Assembly: GCA_017940185.1 (NCBI GenBank)
Contig: JAGAZE010000007.1
Location: 1 to 48,787, forward strand
Direction: 5' to 3'
DNA: 48,787 bases
DNA from: Bacteroidaceae bacterium
GTDB lineage: Bacteria; Bacteroidota; Bacteroidia; Bacteroidales; Bacteroidaceae
Shown here: one piece after another, positions 17,079 to 24,700 of the stretch
Layout of the letters: each line of letters starts with the position of its first letter
Numbering within the stretch: position 1 is the stretch's first letter
Position numbers and translations under genes: made by a program
Notes under the pieces: model-generated
What the model saw: the letters and a program-made list of their open reading frames with translations, nothing else
What the model was told of the DNA's origin: nothing
The model's database searches: none

Positions 17079-18422
17079 ATGTTTGAAAATCTCAGCGAGC
17101 GGCTGGAACGCTCATTCAAGATACTGAAAGGTGAAGGGAAAATCACCGAGATCAACATCGCCGAGACCCTGAAGGATGTGCGTCGTGCCCTGTTGGATGC
17201 CGACGTCAACTACAAGGTGGCAAAGACCTTTACCGATCAGGTGAAGGAAAAAGCCCTGGGCATGAACGTGCTCACTGCCGTCAAGCCCGGACAGCTCATG
17301 GTGAAGCTCGTCCACGACGAACTGGCACAACTCATGGGCGGAGAGGCAGTAGGACTGAAGCTCGAAAACAGGCCAGCCATCATCCTCATGTCGGGCTTGC
17401 AGGGTTCGGGTAAGACGACGTTCAGCGGCAAGCTCGCCAACATGCTCAAGAGCAAGCAGCGCCGTAAGCCCCTGCTTGTGGCATGCGATGTGTACCGCCC
17501 CGCTGCCATAGAGCAGCTGAAGGTGGTGGCGGCCAGCATCGACGTGCCTGTCTACACAGAGGAAGGCAGTAAGGACGTGGTGCAGATAGCACGCAATGCC
17601 ATACAGGAAGCAAAGGCACGTAGTTACGACACCGTCATCGTCGACACCGCCGGACGACTGGCAGTGGACGAGGAGATGATGAACGAGATAGCATCGCTCA
17701 AACAGGCCCTGCAGCCCGACGAGACATTGTTTGTGGTCGACAGTATGACAGGTCAGGATGCCGTGAACACCGCCAAGGAATTCAACGACCGTCTGGACTT
17801 CGACGGCGTGGTGCTCACCAAGCTAGACGGCGACACCCGTGGCGGTGCCGCACTGTCGATACGCACCGTAGTCACAAAGCCTATCAAGTTCGTCGGCACG
17901 GGCGAGAAGATGGAAGCCATCGACGTGTTCCATCCCGAGCGCATGGCCGACCGCATACTGGGCATGGGCGACATCGTCTCCCTCGTGGAACGCGCGCAGG
18001 AACAGTTCGACGAAGCAGAAGCCAAGAAGCTTGAAAAGAAGATACGGCAGAACAAATTCGACTTCGACGACTTCTACAAGCAGATACAGCAGATAAAGAA
18101 GATGGGCAACATCAAAGACCTGGCCGCAATGATACCCGGTGTGGGCAAGGCCATGAAGGATGTCGACATCGACGACAACGCCTTCAAAGGCATTGAAGCT
18201 ATCATTCAGAGCATGACACCGAAGGAGCGCGCACACCCGGAAGTGCTCAACCCCAGCCGCAAGATGCGCATAGCAAAAGGATCAGGCACCAACATACAGG
18301 AGGTGAACCGCCTGCTCAAACAGTTTGACCAGACACGCAAGATGATGCGCATGGTGGCAGGACAATCCAAGTTGGGAATGATGAAAAACATGATGCAGAT
18401 GCGCAAAGGAATGCCGCAATAG
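17079..18422 (+). CDS. ffh: Signal recognition particle protein Ffh
   Basis: The SRP54 GTPase that, with 4.5S RNA, binds signal sequences on nascent chains and delivers ribosomes to FtsY and the Sec translocon. It is 447 residues from the ATG at 17079; the frame extends 51 codons upstream but through the promoter, so the later start is right. The N domain covers about 1-90 (FENLSERLERSFKILKGEG). The G domain follows with P-loop GLQGSGKTT, CDVYRPAA, DTAGR and TKLDGD. The methionine-rich M domain (about 320-447) ends in KMMRMVAGQSKLGMMKNMMQ. No SRP RNA gene is visible nearby. folD follows after a repeat-filled gap of 91 bp. Confidence 0.98.
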   Translation: MFENLSERLERSFKILKGEGKITEINIAETLKDVRRALLDADVNYKVAKTFTDQVKEKALGMNVLTAVKPGQLMVKLVHDELAQLMGGEAVGLKLENRPAIILMSGLQGSGKTTFSGKLANMLKSKQRRKPLLVACDVYRPAAIEQLKVVAASIDVPVYTEEGSKDVVQIARNAIQEAKARSYDTVIVDTAGRLAVDEEMMNEIASLKQALQPDETLFVVDSMTGQDAVNTAKEFNDRLDFDGVVLTKLDGDTRGGAALSIRTVVTKPIKFVGTGEKMEAIDVFHPERMADRILGMGDIVSLVERAQEQFDEAEAKKLEKKIRQNKFDFDDFYKQIQQIKKMGNIKDLAAMIPGVGKAMKDVDIDDNAFKGIEAIIQSMTPKERAHPEVLNPSRKMRIAKGSGTNIQEVNRLLKQFDQTRKMMRMVAGQSKLGMMKNMMQMRKGMPQ

Positions 18423-18513
18423 TTGACAAGTTGACGAGTTGACAAGTTGAACCTAAACCTCCAAACCACCAATCTCCCAAACGACTAAACGTCCAATCTC
18501 CCAAACGACCAAT
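18422..18513. repeat. Short tandem repeats between ffh and folD
   Basis: Two repeat types back to back. First, a period-8 run of AGTTGACA/AGTTGACG (18421-18450, four copies including the last partial). Second, a period-24 pair sharing CCAATCTCCCAAACGAC at 18469-18485 and 18493-18509, with an extra CCAAACCACC before it. The region runs to the base before the folD ATG. The CAATC start recalls the 22-bp arrays elsewhere in the window. Confidence 0.8.
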
Positions 18514-19395
18514 ATGACCCTGATAGACGGAAAACTTACAGCACAAAGCATAAAGAAAGAGATAGCACTTGAAGTAGAGCAGATGGTGGCCTCAGGCATG
18601 AAGCGCCCGCACCTCTCTGCCATACTCGTAGGCCACGACGGAGGCTCGGAATCGTATATGAAGAACAAGATGCTCGCCTGCGAAGCCTGCGGTATCAAGT
18701 CGTCGCTTGTCAGACTTGACGAAACTGCCACCGAAGACGAAGTGCTCGCACAAGTGCAGCGACTCAACGACGATCCCGACGTCGACGGATACATCATACA
18801 ACTGCCATTGCCGAAGCATATCGACGAGCAGAAAGTGATAATGGCTGTTGACTACAGAAAAGACGTGGACGGATTCCACCCCATCAACGTGGGACGCATG
18901 GCAATAGGACTGCCCTGCTTCATCTCTGCCACGCCGCTGGGCATCATCACGCTGCTTAAGCATTACCGGATTGACACCAGCGGCAAGAAATGCGTTGTGC
19001 TCGGACGCTCCAACATTGTGGGCAAACCCATGGCACAACTCATGATGCAGAAGCAATACGGCAACGCCACAGTGACCGTGTGCCACAGCCAGTCGCCCAC
19101 GCTGAAGGAAGAGTGCCGCCAGGCCGATGTCATCATCGCAGCTGTGGGACGTCCCGGCTTTGTCACCGCCGACATGGTGAAGCCCGGTGCCATCGTCATC
19201 GACGTGGGCACCACACGCATCGTCGACGAGAGCATACCGAAGGGCTACCGTCTGGCGGGCGACGTCGACTTCGAAGCGGTGAAAGACCAGTGCGCCTACA
19301 TCACCCCCGTGCCCGGCGGCGTGGGTCCCATGACAGTATGCTCACTGATGAAGAACACACTGGCAGCTGCCAGGCACACCATATATAAACAATAA
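18514..19395 (+). CDS. folD: Bifunctional methylenetetrahydrofolate dehydrogenase/cyclohydrolase FolD
   Basis: A cytoplasmic enzyme interconverting 5,10-methylene-, methenyl- and 10-formyl-tetrahydrofolate with NADP, feeding purine and formyl-Met synthesis. 293 residues, normal length. Seen: SESYMKNK with the catalytic YxxxK Lys, [15 protein letters not shown], the Rossmann motif [12 protein letters not shown], and the C-terminal signature [11 protein letters not shown]. Its start lies 91 bp after the ffh stop with repeats and no clear promoter between, so read-through from ffh is likely. A 59-codon TPR gene follows 46 bp later. Confidence 0.98.
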   Translation: MTLIDGKLTAQSIKKEIALEVEQMVASGMKRPHLSAILVGHDGGSESYMKNKMLACEACGIKSSLVRLDETATEDEVLAQVQRLNDDPDVDGYIIQLPLPKHIDEQKVIMAVDYRKDVDGFHPINVGRMAIGLPCFISATPLGIITLLKHYRIDTSGKKCVVLGRSNIVGKPMAQLMMQKQYGNATVTVCHSQSPTLKEECRQADVIIAAVGRPGFVTADMVKPGAIVIDVGTTRIVDESIPKGYRLAGDVDFEAVKDQCAYITPVPGGVGPMTVCSLMKNTLAAARHTIYKQ

Positions 19396-19441
19396 GACAC
19401 TTCCCGTTAAACGGAATGCAACACCAACACCCCGTCAGCCT

Positions 19442-19621
19442 ATGACAGCAGAAGAATATTACCAAAAAGGCAACGAATACCGCAAGCAGGGCAACTACAA
19501 GGAAGCCCTCAACTGCTACATGGCAGCCATAGAACTGGATCCGAAGAGCCCCGCAGTGCATGCCAAGGAGATGATAGACAACATCATGGGCTACTACTGC
19601 AAGGACTATTACAATCCCTGA
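19442..19621 (+). CDS. Small single-TPR protein (59 aa)
   Basis: A short gene of 59 codons starting MTAEEYYQKGNEYRKQGNY and continuing KEALNCYMAAIELDPKSP, which is one well-formed tetratricopeptide repeat (positions W/Y, G, Y, A, A, P all present). It ends in an aromatic tail (MGYYCKDYYNP). Codon use matches folD and the frame is intact. The position 46 bp after folD on the same strand suggests co-transcription. A lone TPR cannot form a full superhelix, so it may dimerise or add to a partner protein. Function unknown; I recall similar short TPR proteins in other Bacteroidales but cannot check that here. Confidence 0.82.
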   Translation: MTAEEYYQKGNEYRKQGNYKEALNCYMAAIELDPKSPAVHAKEMIDNIMGYYCKDYYNP

Positions 19622-19676
19622 TGCCATCAGCCTTACATCTGTGAAAAAAGGAAAGGAGAAAAAACAACGCAAATAA

Positions 19677-19707
19677 TTTGTGGAAATCAAAAATAGCTAT
19701 ACCTTTG
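19677..19707 (+). promoter_or_regulatory. tRNA-Phe promoter
   Basis: TTTG at 19677-19680, exactly 19 bases, then TACCTTTG at 19700-19707. It lies 55 bp upstream of the tRNA. A small hairpin (CGCCC/GGGCG, 19727-19739) sits in the leader between promoter and tRNA. Confidence 0.8.
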
Positions 19708-19762
19708 CAAACACAATTCTTCTCAACGCCCGTTGGGCGAGCAGTTGATTTGCGAAGAGAAT

Positions 19763-19835
19763 GGTGCCTTAGCTCAGTTGGTAGAGCATCGGACTGAAAA
19801 TCCGTGTGTCCCCGGTTCGATTCCTGGAGGTACCA
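19763..19835 (+). tRNA. tRNA-Phe (GAA)
   Basis: 73 nt forming a cloverleaf. The acceptor stem GGTGCCT pairs with AGGTACC (one G-U), the D arm is GCTC/GAGC, the anticodon loop CTGAAAA carries GAA, and the T loop is TTCGATT. The discriminator is A and CCA is not encoded (ACCCC follows). Two stem mismatches are visible: T-T at 27:43 and C-T in the middle of the T stem. Its own promoter lies upstream and a hairpin terminator downstream. Confidence 0.95.
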
Positions 19836-19849
19836 CCCCTCCTTTCATT

Positions 19850-19881
19850 AGCCCGCAGAAGGAGTAATCCTGAAGCGGGCT
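19850..19881 (+). terminator. Terminator after tRNA-Phe
   Basis: AGCCCGC (19850-19856) pairs with GCGGGCT (19875-19881) around an 18-nt loop that can itself pair partly (AGGA/TCCT). It is followed by a T/C-rich run (TCCTCTTTAT). Confidence 0.7.
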
Positions 19882-19915
19882 TCCTCTTTATAGTAACTAA
19901 CAAACACCCCTAACC

Positions 19916-20596
19916 ATGAAAAGACTTTGCCTCCTTTTTCTTTTGCTCTGCGGCAGTGCAGCTCTCATGGCACAGCGGTTTTCCTGCCCCGAACTGATAC
20001 AGGACATACGCATCTGGAACGAGTATCAGCAACCCAACAACTATCTGGAGTGGGCCCGGAGTGTGAAGGCCGACCACGTGTATAAGACCAATGCCGCCGG
20101 TGCGTTGGAGTATGTGTATGTGATGACTGCCGACCGCGACGTGGACCTCAATGCCATGCGCGAACTCGCCCTCGACTATCTCGCCGCGCAATTTAAGGTG
20201 TCGGCACAGTTGCGGGCCGAAATAGCCCGCCGCAGTCCCACCGATGCCATATTCTTCACCGGGCTGCTCAAGAAGATTGGCACCTTCTATAGCCTCACCG
20301 ACGAAAACTATATCGACACGCAGATACAGTTCGACATCCGCTTCAAGAGCAATCGGGTACGCTTTAAGGTGACGATAGCCGAGTTTCGCGTTGTGCAGAC
20401 TTCCGACCGCCGCATCACGCAAGACAAGACCGTGCGCGTGAAGGATGCCTATCCGCTCAACAAGCGCTCAGACCATAAGGACAGCTACTCCAAGGCGTTT
20501 CTCAACTCCAATGGCAAGATGCTCAACTATGCAGGAGAGTTCCTCAACTTCTTCAATAAGCACATTGCTCGGAAACAGGCCGAAGAAGACTGGTGA
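19916..20596 (+). CDS. Exported protein, possibly DUF4468-like
   Basis: 226 residues with a signal peptide (MKRLCLLFLLLCGSAALMAQ), so periplasmic or surface. The mature region has a pattern seen in DUF4468-type Bacteroidales proteins: a Trp early on (RIWNEYQQPNNYLEWARSV), a helical middle (LNAMRELALDYLAAQF), then paired strands with charged residues (DTQIQFDIRFKSNRVRFKVTIAEFRV). The C-terminal third is basic and helical (KAFLNSNGKMLNYAGEFLNFFNKHIARK). No catalytic motif is seen. It follows the tRNA-Phe terminator and is closed by a strong hairpin at 20687-20722. The family suggestion is weak; the existence of the gene is well supported. Confidence 0.8.
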   Translation: MKRLCLLFLLLCGSAALMAQRFSCPELIQDIRIWNEYQQPNNYLEWARSVKADHVYKTNAAGALEYVYVMTADRDVDLNAMRELALDYLAAQFKVSAQLRAEIARRSPTDAIFFTGLLKKIGTFYSLTDENYIDTQIQFDIRFKSNRVRFKVTIAEFRVVQTSDRRITQDKTVRVKDAYPLNKRSDHKDSYSKAFLNSNGKMLNYAGEFLNFFNKHIARKQAEEDW

Positions 20597-20686
20597 GCAG
20601 ACAGACAACAGACATTTCTTGCCCCACAACTCTGGTAGTGGTTGAGCCTGCTGCCGACGCGGCCAAGAGGCTACATTTTACATACA

Positions 20687-20722
20687 CGACAGCCATATTG
20701 CTCTAAGGCAATATGGCTGTCG
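20687..20722. terminator. Bidirectional terminator between convergent genes
   Basis: A perfect 15-bp stem (CGACAGCCATATTGC at 20687-20701 with 20708-20722) and a 6-nt loop. It lies between the DUF4468-like gene (plus) and the oxidoreductase gamma subunit (minus). Confidence 0.75.
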
Positions 20723-20749
20723 TTGTGTTGTAAGCGAGCGTGCAGTGTC

Positions 20750-21292
20750 TTACATCTGCTTCATGATTTTCTCGCCTTCTGCCACCGCTTGCATGTTGAG
20801 CGGTATGAGCTTGTGGTGGCGTTCGGGCAGAGTCTTGTAGAGTGCCTTCTCCAGTCCGTTGAGTGTCACCACGGGGCACACCTTGAGCAGACCGCCCAGC
20901 ACAATCATGTTGAATACCTTCGAGTTCTGCAGCTCTTCGGCTTTGCCTGTGGCATTGATGGCATACACCTCAATGTCTTTACGTGTCGGCGGGTTGATGA
21001 TGAGCGACTCTTCGTAGATGAGCACTCCGCCTGGCTTGATGCGGTCCTGGAACTTGTCAAGCGAAGGCTGGTTGAGCACGATAGCCACGTCGTACTTCGA
21101 CAGGATAGGCGACGACACGCGGTCGTCGCTCACGATAACGGTGACGTTGCATGTGCCGCCGCGCTGCTCGGGGCCGTAGGCAGGCATCCAAGTCACTTCT
21201 TTGTCTTCCATCAGTCCCGAATAAGCCAGTATCTTACCCATGGAGAGCACACCCTGACCGCCGAAACCGGAAATGATAATTTCTTTTTTCAT
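20750..21292 (-). CDS. korC: 2-oxoacid:ferredoxin oxidoreductase, gamma subunit
   Basis: 180 residues matching the POR gamma domain: IIISGFGGQGVLSMGKILAYSG at the start, then YGPEQRGGTCNVTVIVSD and SSPILSKYDVAIVLNQPSLDKF. Together with the alpha, beta and delta subunits it forms the CoA-dependent oxidoreductase that decarboxylates 2-oxoglutarate (or branched-chain 2-oxoacids) to acyl-CoA while reducing ferredoxin. It is the last gene of the cluster, separated from the beta gene by 101 bp in which I see no promoter or other gene. The kor name assumes 2-oxoglutarate as substrate; vor-type specificity is the alternative. Confidence 0.92.
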   Translation of the reverse strand: MKKEIIISGFGGQGVLSMGKILAYSGLMEDKEVTWMPAYGPEQRGGTCNVTVIVSDDRVSSPILSKYDVAIVLNQPSLDKFQDRIKPGGVLIYEESLIINPPTRKDIEVYAINATGKAEELQNSKVFNMIVLGGLLKVCPVVTLNGLEKALYKTLPERHHKLIPLNMQAVAEGEKIMKQM

Positions 21293-21393
21293 ATTGCAAT
21301 GCTGTTTTATTTTCTATGAATGAGAATACTCTTATGCCGGCTGCACACAATATATAGTATAGGCGTGTGTCAGCCTGAGCGTTCAGTGTGTCA

Positions 21394-22164
21394 TTACTCT
21401 TCGGTGGTGTCCTTGAGGTCTCCCTTCTCGTAGAAGGCGAACATGTTCTCTTTCATCCACTCGTTGGCCTTTGCGGGTGAGAGTTTCCATCCGCTGTTGC
21501 AGGTGCTGACAATTTCTACGAGGCTTGAGCCCTTGCCTGCCATCGATGCTTCGAAAGCTTTTCGTATAGCCTTCTTGGCTTTGAGGATAGAGGGTACGCT
21601 CTCTACGCTCTGGCGTGTGACGTAGCATGTGCCTTGCATCATGGCTGCCATCTCAGTAATCTTCAGGGGGTATCCGTGCAGGTCGGGTTGGCGGCCGTAG
21701 GGGCAGGTGGCTGTCTTCTGACCGAGCAGCGTGGTGGGGGCCATCTGTCCGCCAGTCATACCGTAGATGGCATTGTTGATGAAGATGATGGTGATGTTCT
21801 CGCCACGGTTGAGTGCGTGGATAGACTCGGCAGTACCGATACATGCCAGGTCGCCGTCGCCCTGATAGGTGAACACCAGGCGGTCGGGCCACAGGCGCTT
21901 GATGGCTGTTGCCACGGCGGGAGCGCGTCCGTGGGCGGCTTCTTGCCAGTCGATGTCTATGTAACGGTAGGCGAAGACGGAGCAACCTACGGGCGAAACG
22001 CCGATGCTCTTCTCTTCCATGCCCATCTCTTCGATAACTTCTGCGACGAGCTTGTGAACAACTCCGTGTGAGCAACCAGGGCAGTAGTGCATCATCACGT
22101 CGTTCATCAACGTCGGTTTCTTGTACACCAGGTTCTCCGGTGATATGATATTATTGTTTGCCAT
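21394..22164 (-). CDS. korB: 2-oxoacid:ferredoxin oxidoreductase, beta (TPP-binding) subunit
   Basis: 256 residues. The N-terminus has the cluster-related CPGCSHG and PVGCSVFAY; the thiamine-diphosphate/Mg site is GDGDLACIG followed by NNAIYGMTGGQ. This subunit holds TPP and a [4Fe-4S] cluster and carries out the decarboxylation together with the alpha subunit. The start codon overlaps the alpha-subunit stop by one base (TAATG), a classic coupling that keeps the subunits equimolar. It is shorter than pyruvate oxidoreductase beta chains and typical for 2-oxoglutarate/branched-chain enzymes. Confidence 0.95.
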   Translation of the reverse strand: MANNNIISPENLVYKKPTLMNDVMMHYCPGCSHGVVHKLVAEVIEEMGMEEKSIGVSPVGCSVFAYRYIDIDWQEAAHGRAPAVATAIKRLWPDRLVFTYQGDGDLACIGTAESIHALNRGENITIIFINNAIYGMTGGQMAPTTLLGQKTATCPYGRQPDLHGYPLKITEMAAMMQGTCYVTRQSVESVPSILKAKKAIRKAFEASMAGKGSSLVEIVSTCNSGWKLSPAKANEWMKENMFAFYEKGDLKDTTEE

Positions 22165-23249
22165 TATTTCATCAGTTTAGTTTTCAGTGCTTCTACTATT
22201 TCTTCCGGTTCGGGAACCATGCCGCCGAGGCGACCGAAATGCGCTACAGGTACTTCGCCGTTGATGGCCAGGCGTACGTCTTCTACCATCTGTCCGGCGT
22301 TGATTTCGCTTACGAGCACGCCTTTCTTGCCGCGTGCCATCTCTGCTATCTGCTTGGTGGGGAAGGGCCATACGGTGATGGGGCGGAACAGTCCCACCTT
22401 GATGCCTTCTGCACGGGCATTCTCTATGGCCTGCAGAGCAATACGCGAGGCGCTGCCGAAACTTACGATGATGTAGTCGGCATCGTCGCAGAACTGTGTC
22501 TCGAAGCGCACTTCCTTTTGGCGTATCTCTTCATACTTGGCTTGCAGGTGCAGGTTGCGCTGCTCCATCACTTCCGACTGCAGTTCGAGCGAGGTGATGA
22601 TGTTGGGCTCGCGGCCTTTGGTGCGGCCTGTGGTAGCCCACGGACACTCCTTGATGATTTCCTCTTCTGTGCGGCGGGGTTTCTGTGGGGGCAGCACCAC
22701 CTTTTCCATCATCTGTCCGATGACACCGTCGGAGAGTATCATGGCAGGGTTGCGGTATTTGAAAGCCAGCTCGAAGGCGAGGTCCATGAAGTCGGCCATC
22801 TCTTGTACGGAGTTGGGGCAGAGCGTTATTACATAGTAGTCGCCATTGCCGCCGCCGCGTGTGGCCTGGAAGTAGTCGCCCTGCGAAGGCTGGATGGTTC
22901 CCAGTCCGGGGCCGCCGCGCTGCACGTTGACAAACACACCGGGCAGCTCGGCTCCTGCCATGTAGGCAATACCTTCCTGCATCAGTGCGATGCCGGGGCT
23001 CGACGAGGAGGTGAAGGCGCGCTTGCCGGCGGCAGCAGCACCGTAGATCATGTTGATAGATGAGGTCTCGCTCTCAGCTTGCAGCACCACCATGCCGGTA
23101 GTCTCCCAAGGCTTGAGCTCTGCGAGGGTCTCCAGTACTTCACTCTGCGGGGTGATAGGGTAGCCAAAGTACCCGTCGCATCCGCAACGGATGGCAGCGT
23201 GAGCTATCGCTTCGTTGCCTTTCATCAGTTTTACTTCTTGTTCTGCCAT
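22164..23249 (-). CDS. korA: 2-oxoacid:ferredoxin oxidoreductase, alpha subunit
   Basis: 361 residues with the pyrimidine-binding and transketolase C-terminal regions. Landmarks are KGNEAIAHAAIRCGCDGYFGYPITPQSE at the N-terminus, then SSSSPGIALMQEGIAYMAGAELP, RGGPGLGTIQPSQGDY, and VGLFRPITVWPFP near the C-terminus. In the complex it helps bind TPP and substrate. It follows the ferredoxin subunit by 5 bp and overlaps the beta subunit by one base. The conserved neighbours make a four-gene delta-alpha-beta-gamma order. Confidence 0.95.
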   Translation of the reverse strand: MAEQEVKLMKGNEAIAHAAIRCGCDGYFGYPITPQSEVLETLAELKPWETTGMVVLQAESETSSINMIYGAAAAGKRAFTSSSSPGIALMQEGIAYMAGAELPGVFVNVQRGGPGLGTIQPSQGDYFQATRGGGNGDYYVITLCPNSVQEMADFMDLAFELAFKYRNPAMILSDGVIGQMMEKVVLPPQKPRRTEEEIIKECPWATTGRTKGREPNIITSLELQSEVMEQRNLHLQAKYEEIRQKEVRFETQFCDDADYIIVSFGSASRIALQAIENARAEGIKVGLFRPITVWPFPTKQIAEMARGKKGVLVSEINAGQMVEDVRLAINGEVPVAHFGRLGGMVPEPEEIVEALKTKLMK

Positions 23250-23254
23250 AATGA

Positions 23255-23485
23255 TTAGTCCTCCATTTTTTTACGATAAACGGTAATACACCCGTCGGGG
23301 CATACGATAGCGCACGAACGGCAGCCGATGCATGCGTCCTGATTTACGGGCTCAACGTACGGATAGCCGTGCACGTTCACCTTGTTGGCCAGGCCAATCA
23401 CCTTCTGCGGGCAGGCAATAGCACAAAGCTGACAACCCTTGCAACGGTCGGTGTTGACCACGATGGCACCTTTGATTTTACTCAT
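23255..23485 (-). CDS. korD: 2-oxoacid:ferredoxin oxidoreductase, delta (2[4Fe-4S] ferredoxin) subunit
   Basis: 76 residues from the ATG at 23485 (MSKIKGAIVVNTDRC); the open frame reaches 23539 but the extra 18 residues look non-native. Two ferredoxin motifs are present, CKGCQLCAIACP and CIGCRSCAIVCP, each able to hold a [4Fe-4S] cluster and pass electrons from the TPP site to free ferredoxin. It is the first gene of the operon, 5 bp from the alpha subunit, with a -7 element at 23598-23605. Confidence 0.93.
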   Translation of the reverse strand: MSKIKGAIVVNTDRCKGCQLCAIACPQKVIGLANKVNVHGYPYVEPVNQDACIGCRSCAIVCPDGCITVYRKKMED

Positions 23486-23597
23486 AATGCTTTCTGTTTT
23501 GTGCTGTGGCGCAGGCACCAGAGGCAACCTGTGCAACACAGACGAGGTTAGTATGATTGTTGAAGTTTGAATTTATGGTGTTACATTACTTGCCGAG

Positions 23598-23605
23598 CAA
23601 AGTTA
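23598..23605 (-). promoter_or_regulatory. -7 element of the oxidoreductase operon
   Basis: Minus-strand TAACTTTG about 113 bp upstream of the delta-subunit start. No clear -33 TTTG at the usual distance. Confidence 0.5.
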
Positions 23606-23677
23606 CGCTGATTTTTTTAATCTCCGTATAACGATGAGCAAAAAAAATGGTGCAGGCAAAAAATAGAGCCTACCACG

Positions 23678-23707
23678 CTTGCAATACATATATAATCGCT
23701 ACATTTG
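23678..23707 (+). promoter_or_regulatory. Promoter of the DPM1-like glycosyltransferase gene
   Basis: CTTG at 23678-23681, 18 bases, TACATTTG at 23700-23707, about 83 bp upstream of the start at 23791. It is divergent from the oxidoreductase operon promoter. Confidence 0.6.
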
Positions 23708-23790
23708 CCACTCAAACCCCTTATAATATAATATGGTGCAGGTTGCCGCCATGCGTGCGCCATACCATCATCACACTTCATTCACCGACT

Positions 23791-24546
23791 ATGAAACCGA
23801 GCGACAGCATTGTCATCATCCCCACCTACAATGAGAAAGAGAACATAGAGAAAATCATCCGCGCCGTCTTCGGTCTGGAGAAGGCTTTCCACATCCTCGT
23901 CATCGACGACGGCAGCCCCGACGGCACCGCCGACATCGTCAAGCACCTGCAAGGCGAAGAGTTTGCCGGGCAGCTCTTCCTGGTGGAGCGCGAAGGCAAA
24001 CAAGGGCTCGGCACCGCCTATATCGCCGGCTTCCGCTGGGCCTTGGAGCGCGACTATCAGTATGTCTTTGAGATGGATGCCGACTTCTCCCACGACCCCA
24101 ACGACCTGCCGCGTCTCTATAGCGCCTGTGCCGACGAGGGCTACGACCTGGCCATCGGCTCACGCTACATCAACGGTGTCAACGTGGTGAACTGGCCCAT
24201 GGGGCGTGTGCTGATGAGCTACTTCGCCTCAAAGTACGTGCGCATCGTCACAGGCTTCAAGGTGCACGACACCACAGCTGGCTTCAAGTGCTACCGGCGC
24301 CGCGTGCTCGAGACCATTGAACTCGACAAGATACGCTTCAAGGGATATGCCTTCCAGATTGAAATGAAGTTCACCACCAAGAAGATCGGCGGCAGGATCA
24401 AGGAGGTGTCGGTAGTGTTTGTCAACCGCCGCGAGGGCACCAGCAAGATGAGTGGCGGCATTTTCGGCGAAGCCTTTTTCGGCGTGATGCGCCTCCGATG
24501 GGACGGATGGTTCCGCAAGTATCCTAAACTGCCGAAGGCTGAGTAG
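23791..24546 (+). CDS. Polyprenyl-phosphate glycosyltransferase (DPM1-like GT2)
   Basis: 251 residues from the ATG at 23791; the frame extends upstream through the promoter. It is a cytoplasmic GT-A enzyme of the dolichol-phosphate mannosyltransferase (DPM1) type, with no membrane segments. Seen: VIIPTYNEKENI, IDDGSPDGT, the metal-binding MDADFSHDP, GSRYINGV, TAGFKCYRR and FVNRREGTSKM. Such enzymes transfer a hexose from GDP- or UDP-sugar to undecaprenyl phosphate, giving a lipid-linked donor for GT-C enzymes or lipid A modification. The next gene is a flippase-like membrane protein. The DUF2723 protein at 4121-7564 is a candidate user of such a donor, but that is inference. Confidence 0.92.
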   Translation: MKPSDSIVIIPTYNEKENIEKIIRAVFGLEKAFHILVIDDGSPDGTADIVKHLQGEEFAGQLFLVEREGKQGLGTAYIAGFRWALERDYQYVFEMDADFSHDPNDLPRLYSACADEGYDLAIGSRYINGVNVVNWPMGRVLMSYFASKYVRIVTGFKVHDTTAGFKCYRRRVLETIELDKIRFKGYAFQIEMKFTTKKIGGRIKEVSVVFVNRREGTSKMSGGIFGEAFFGVMRLRWDGWFRKYPKLPKAE

Positions 24547-24700
24547 GCTATGTTGCGGCATATTCCTGCCCAACCGATGCCTTTAGTATGATGACTCCTG
24601 CCGGTATGCATCATTCGTGGACAATAATGCCGCTGACATGATTACTCGTCGCTCCTCCTTCCATATTTAGTAACCCTCTCATTGGTATACAGCCAGTCCC

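Noticed and set aside
19763-19881. Integration site of a mobile element at tRNA-Phe
   Set aside because: No integrase, no duplicated tRNA 3' end and an ordinary terminator directly after the tRNA.
20726-20755. Another satellite hairpin (TGTAAGCG near 20730 with CTTACA near 20752)
   Set aside because: Only the outer six bases pair, the loop is not A/T-rich, and the spacer motif is absent; it overlaps the gamma-subunit stop. Chance similarity.
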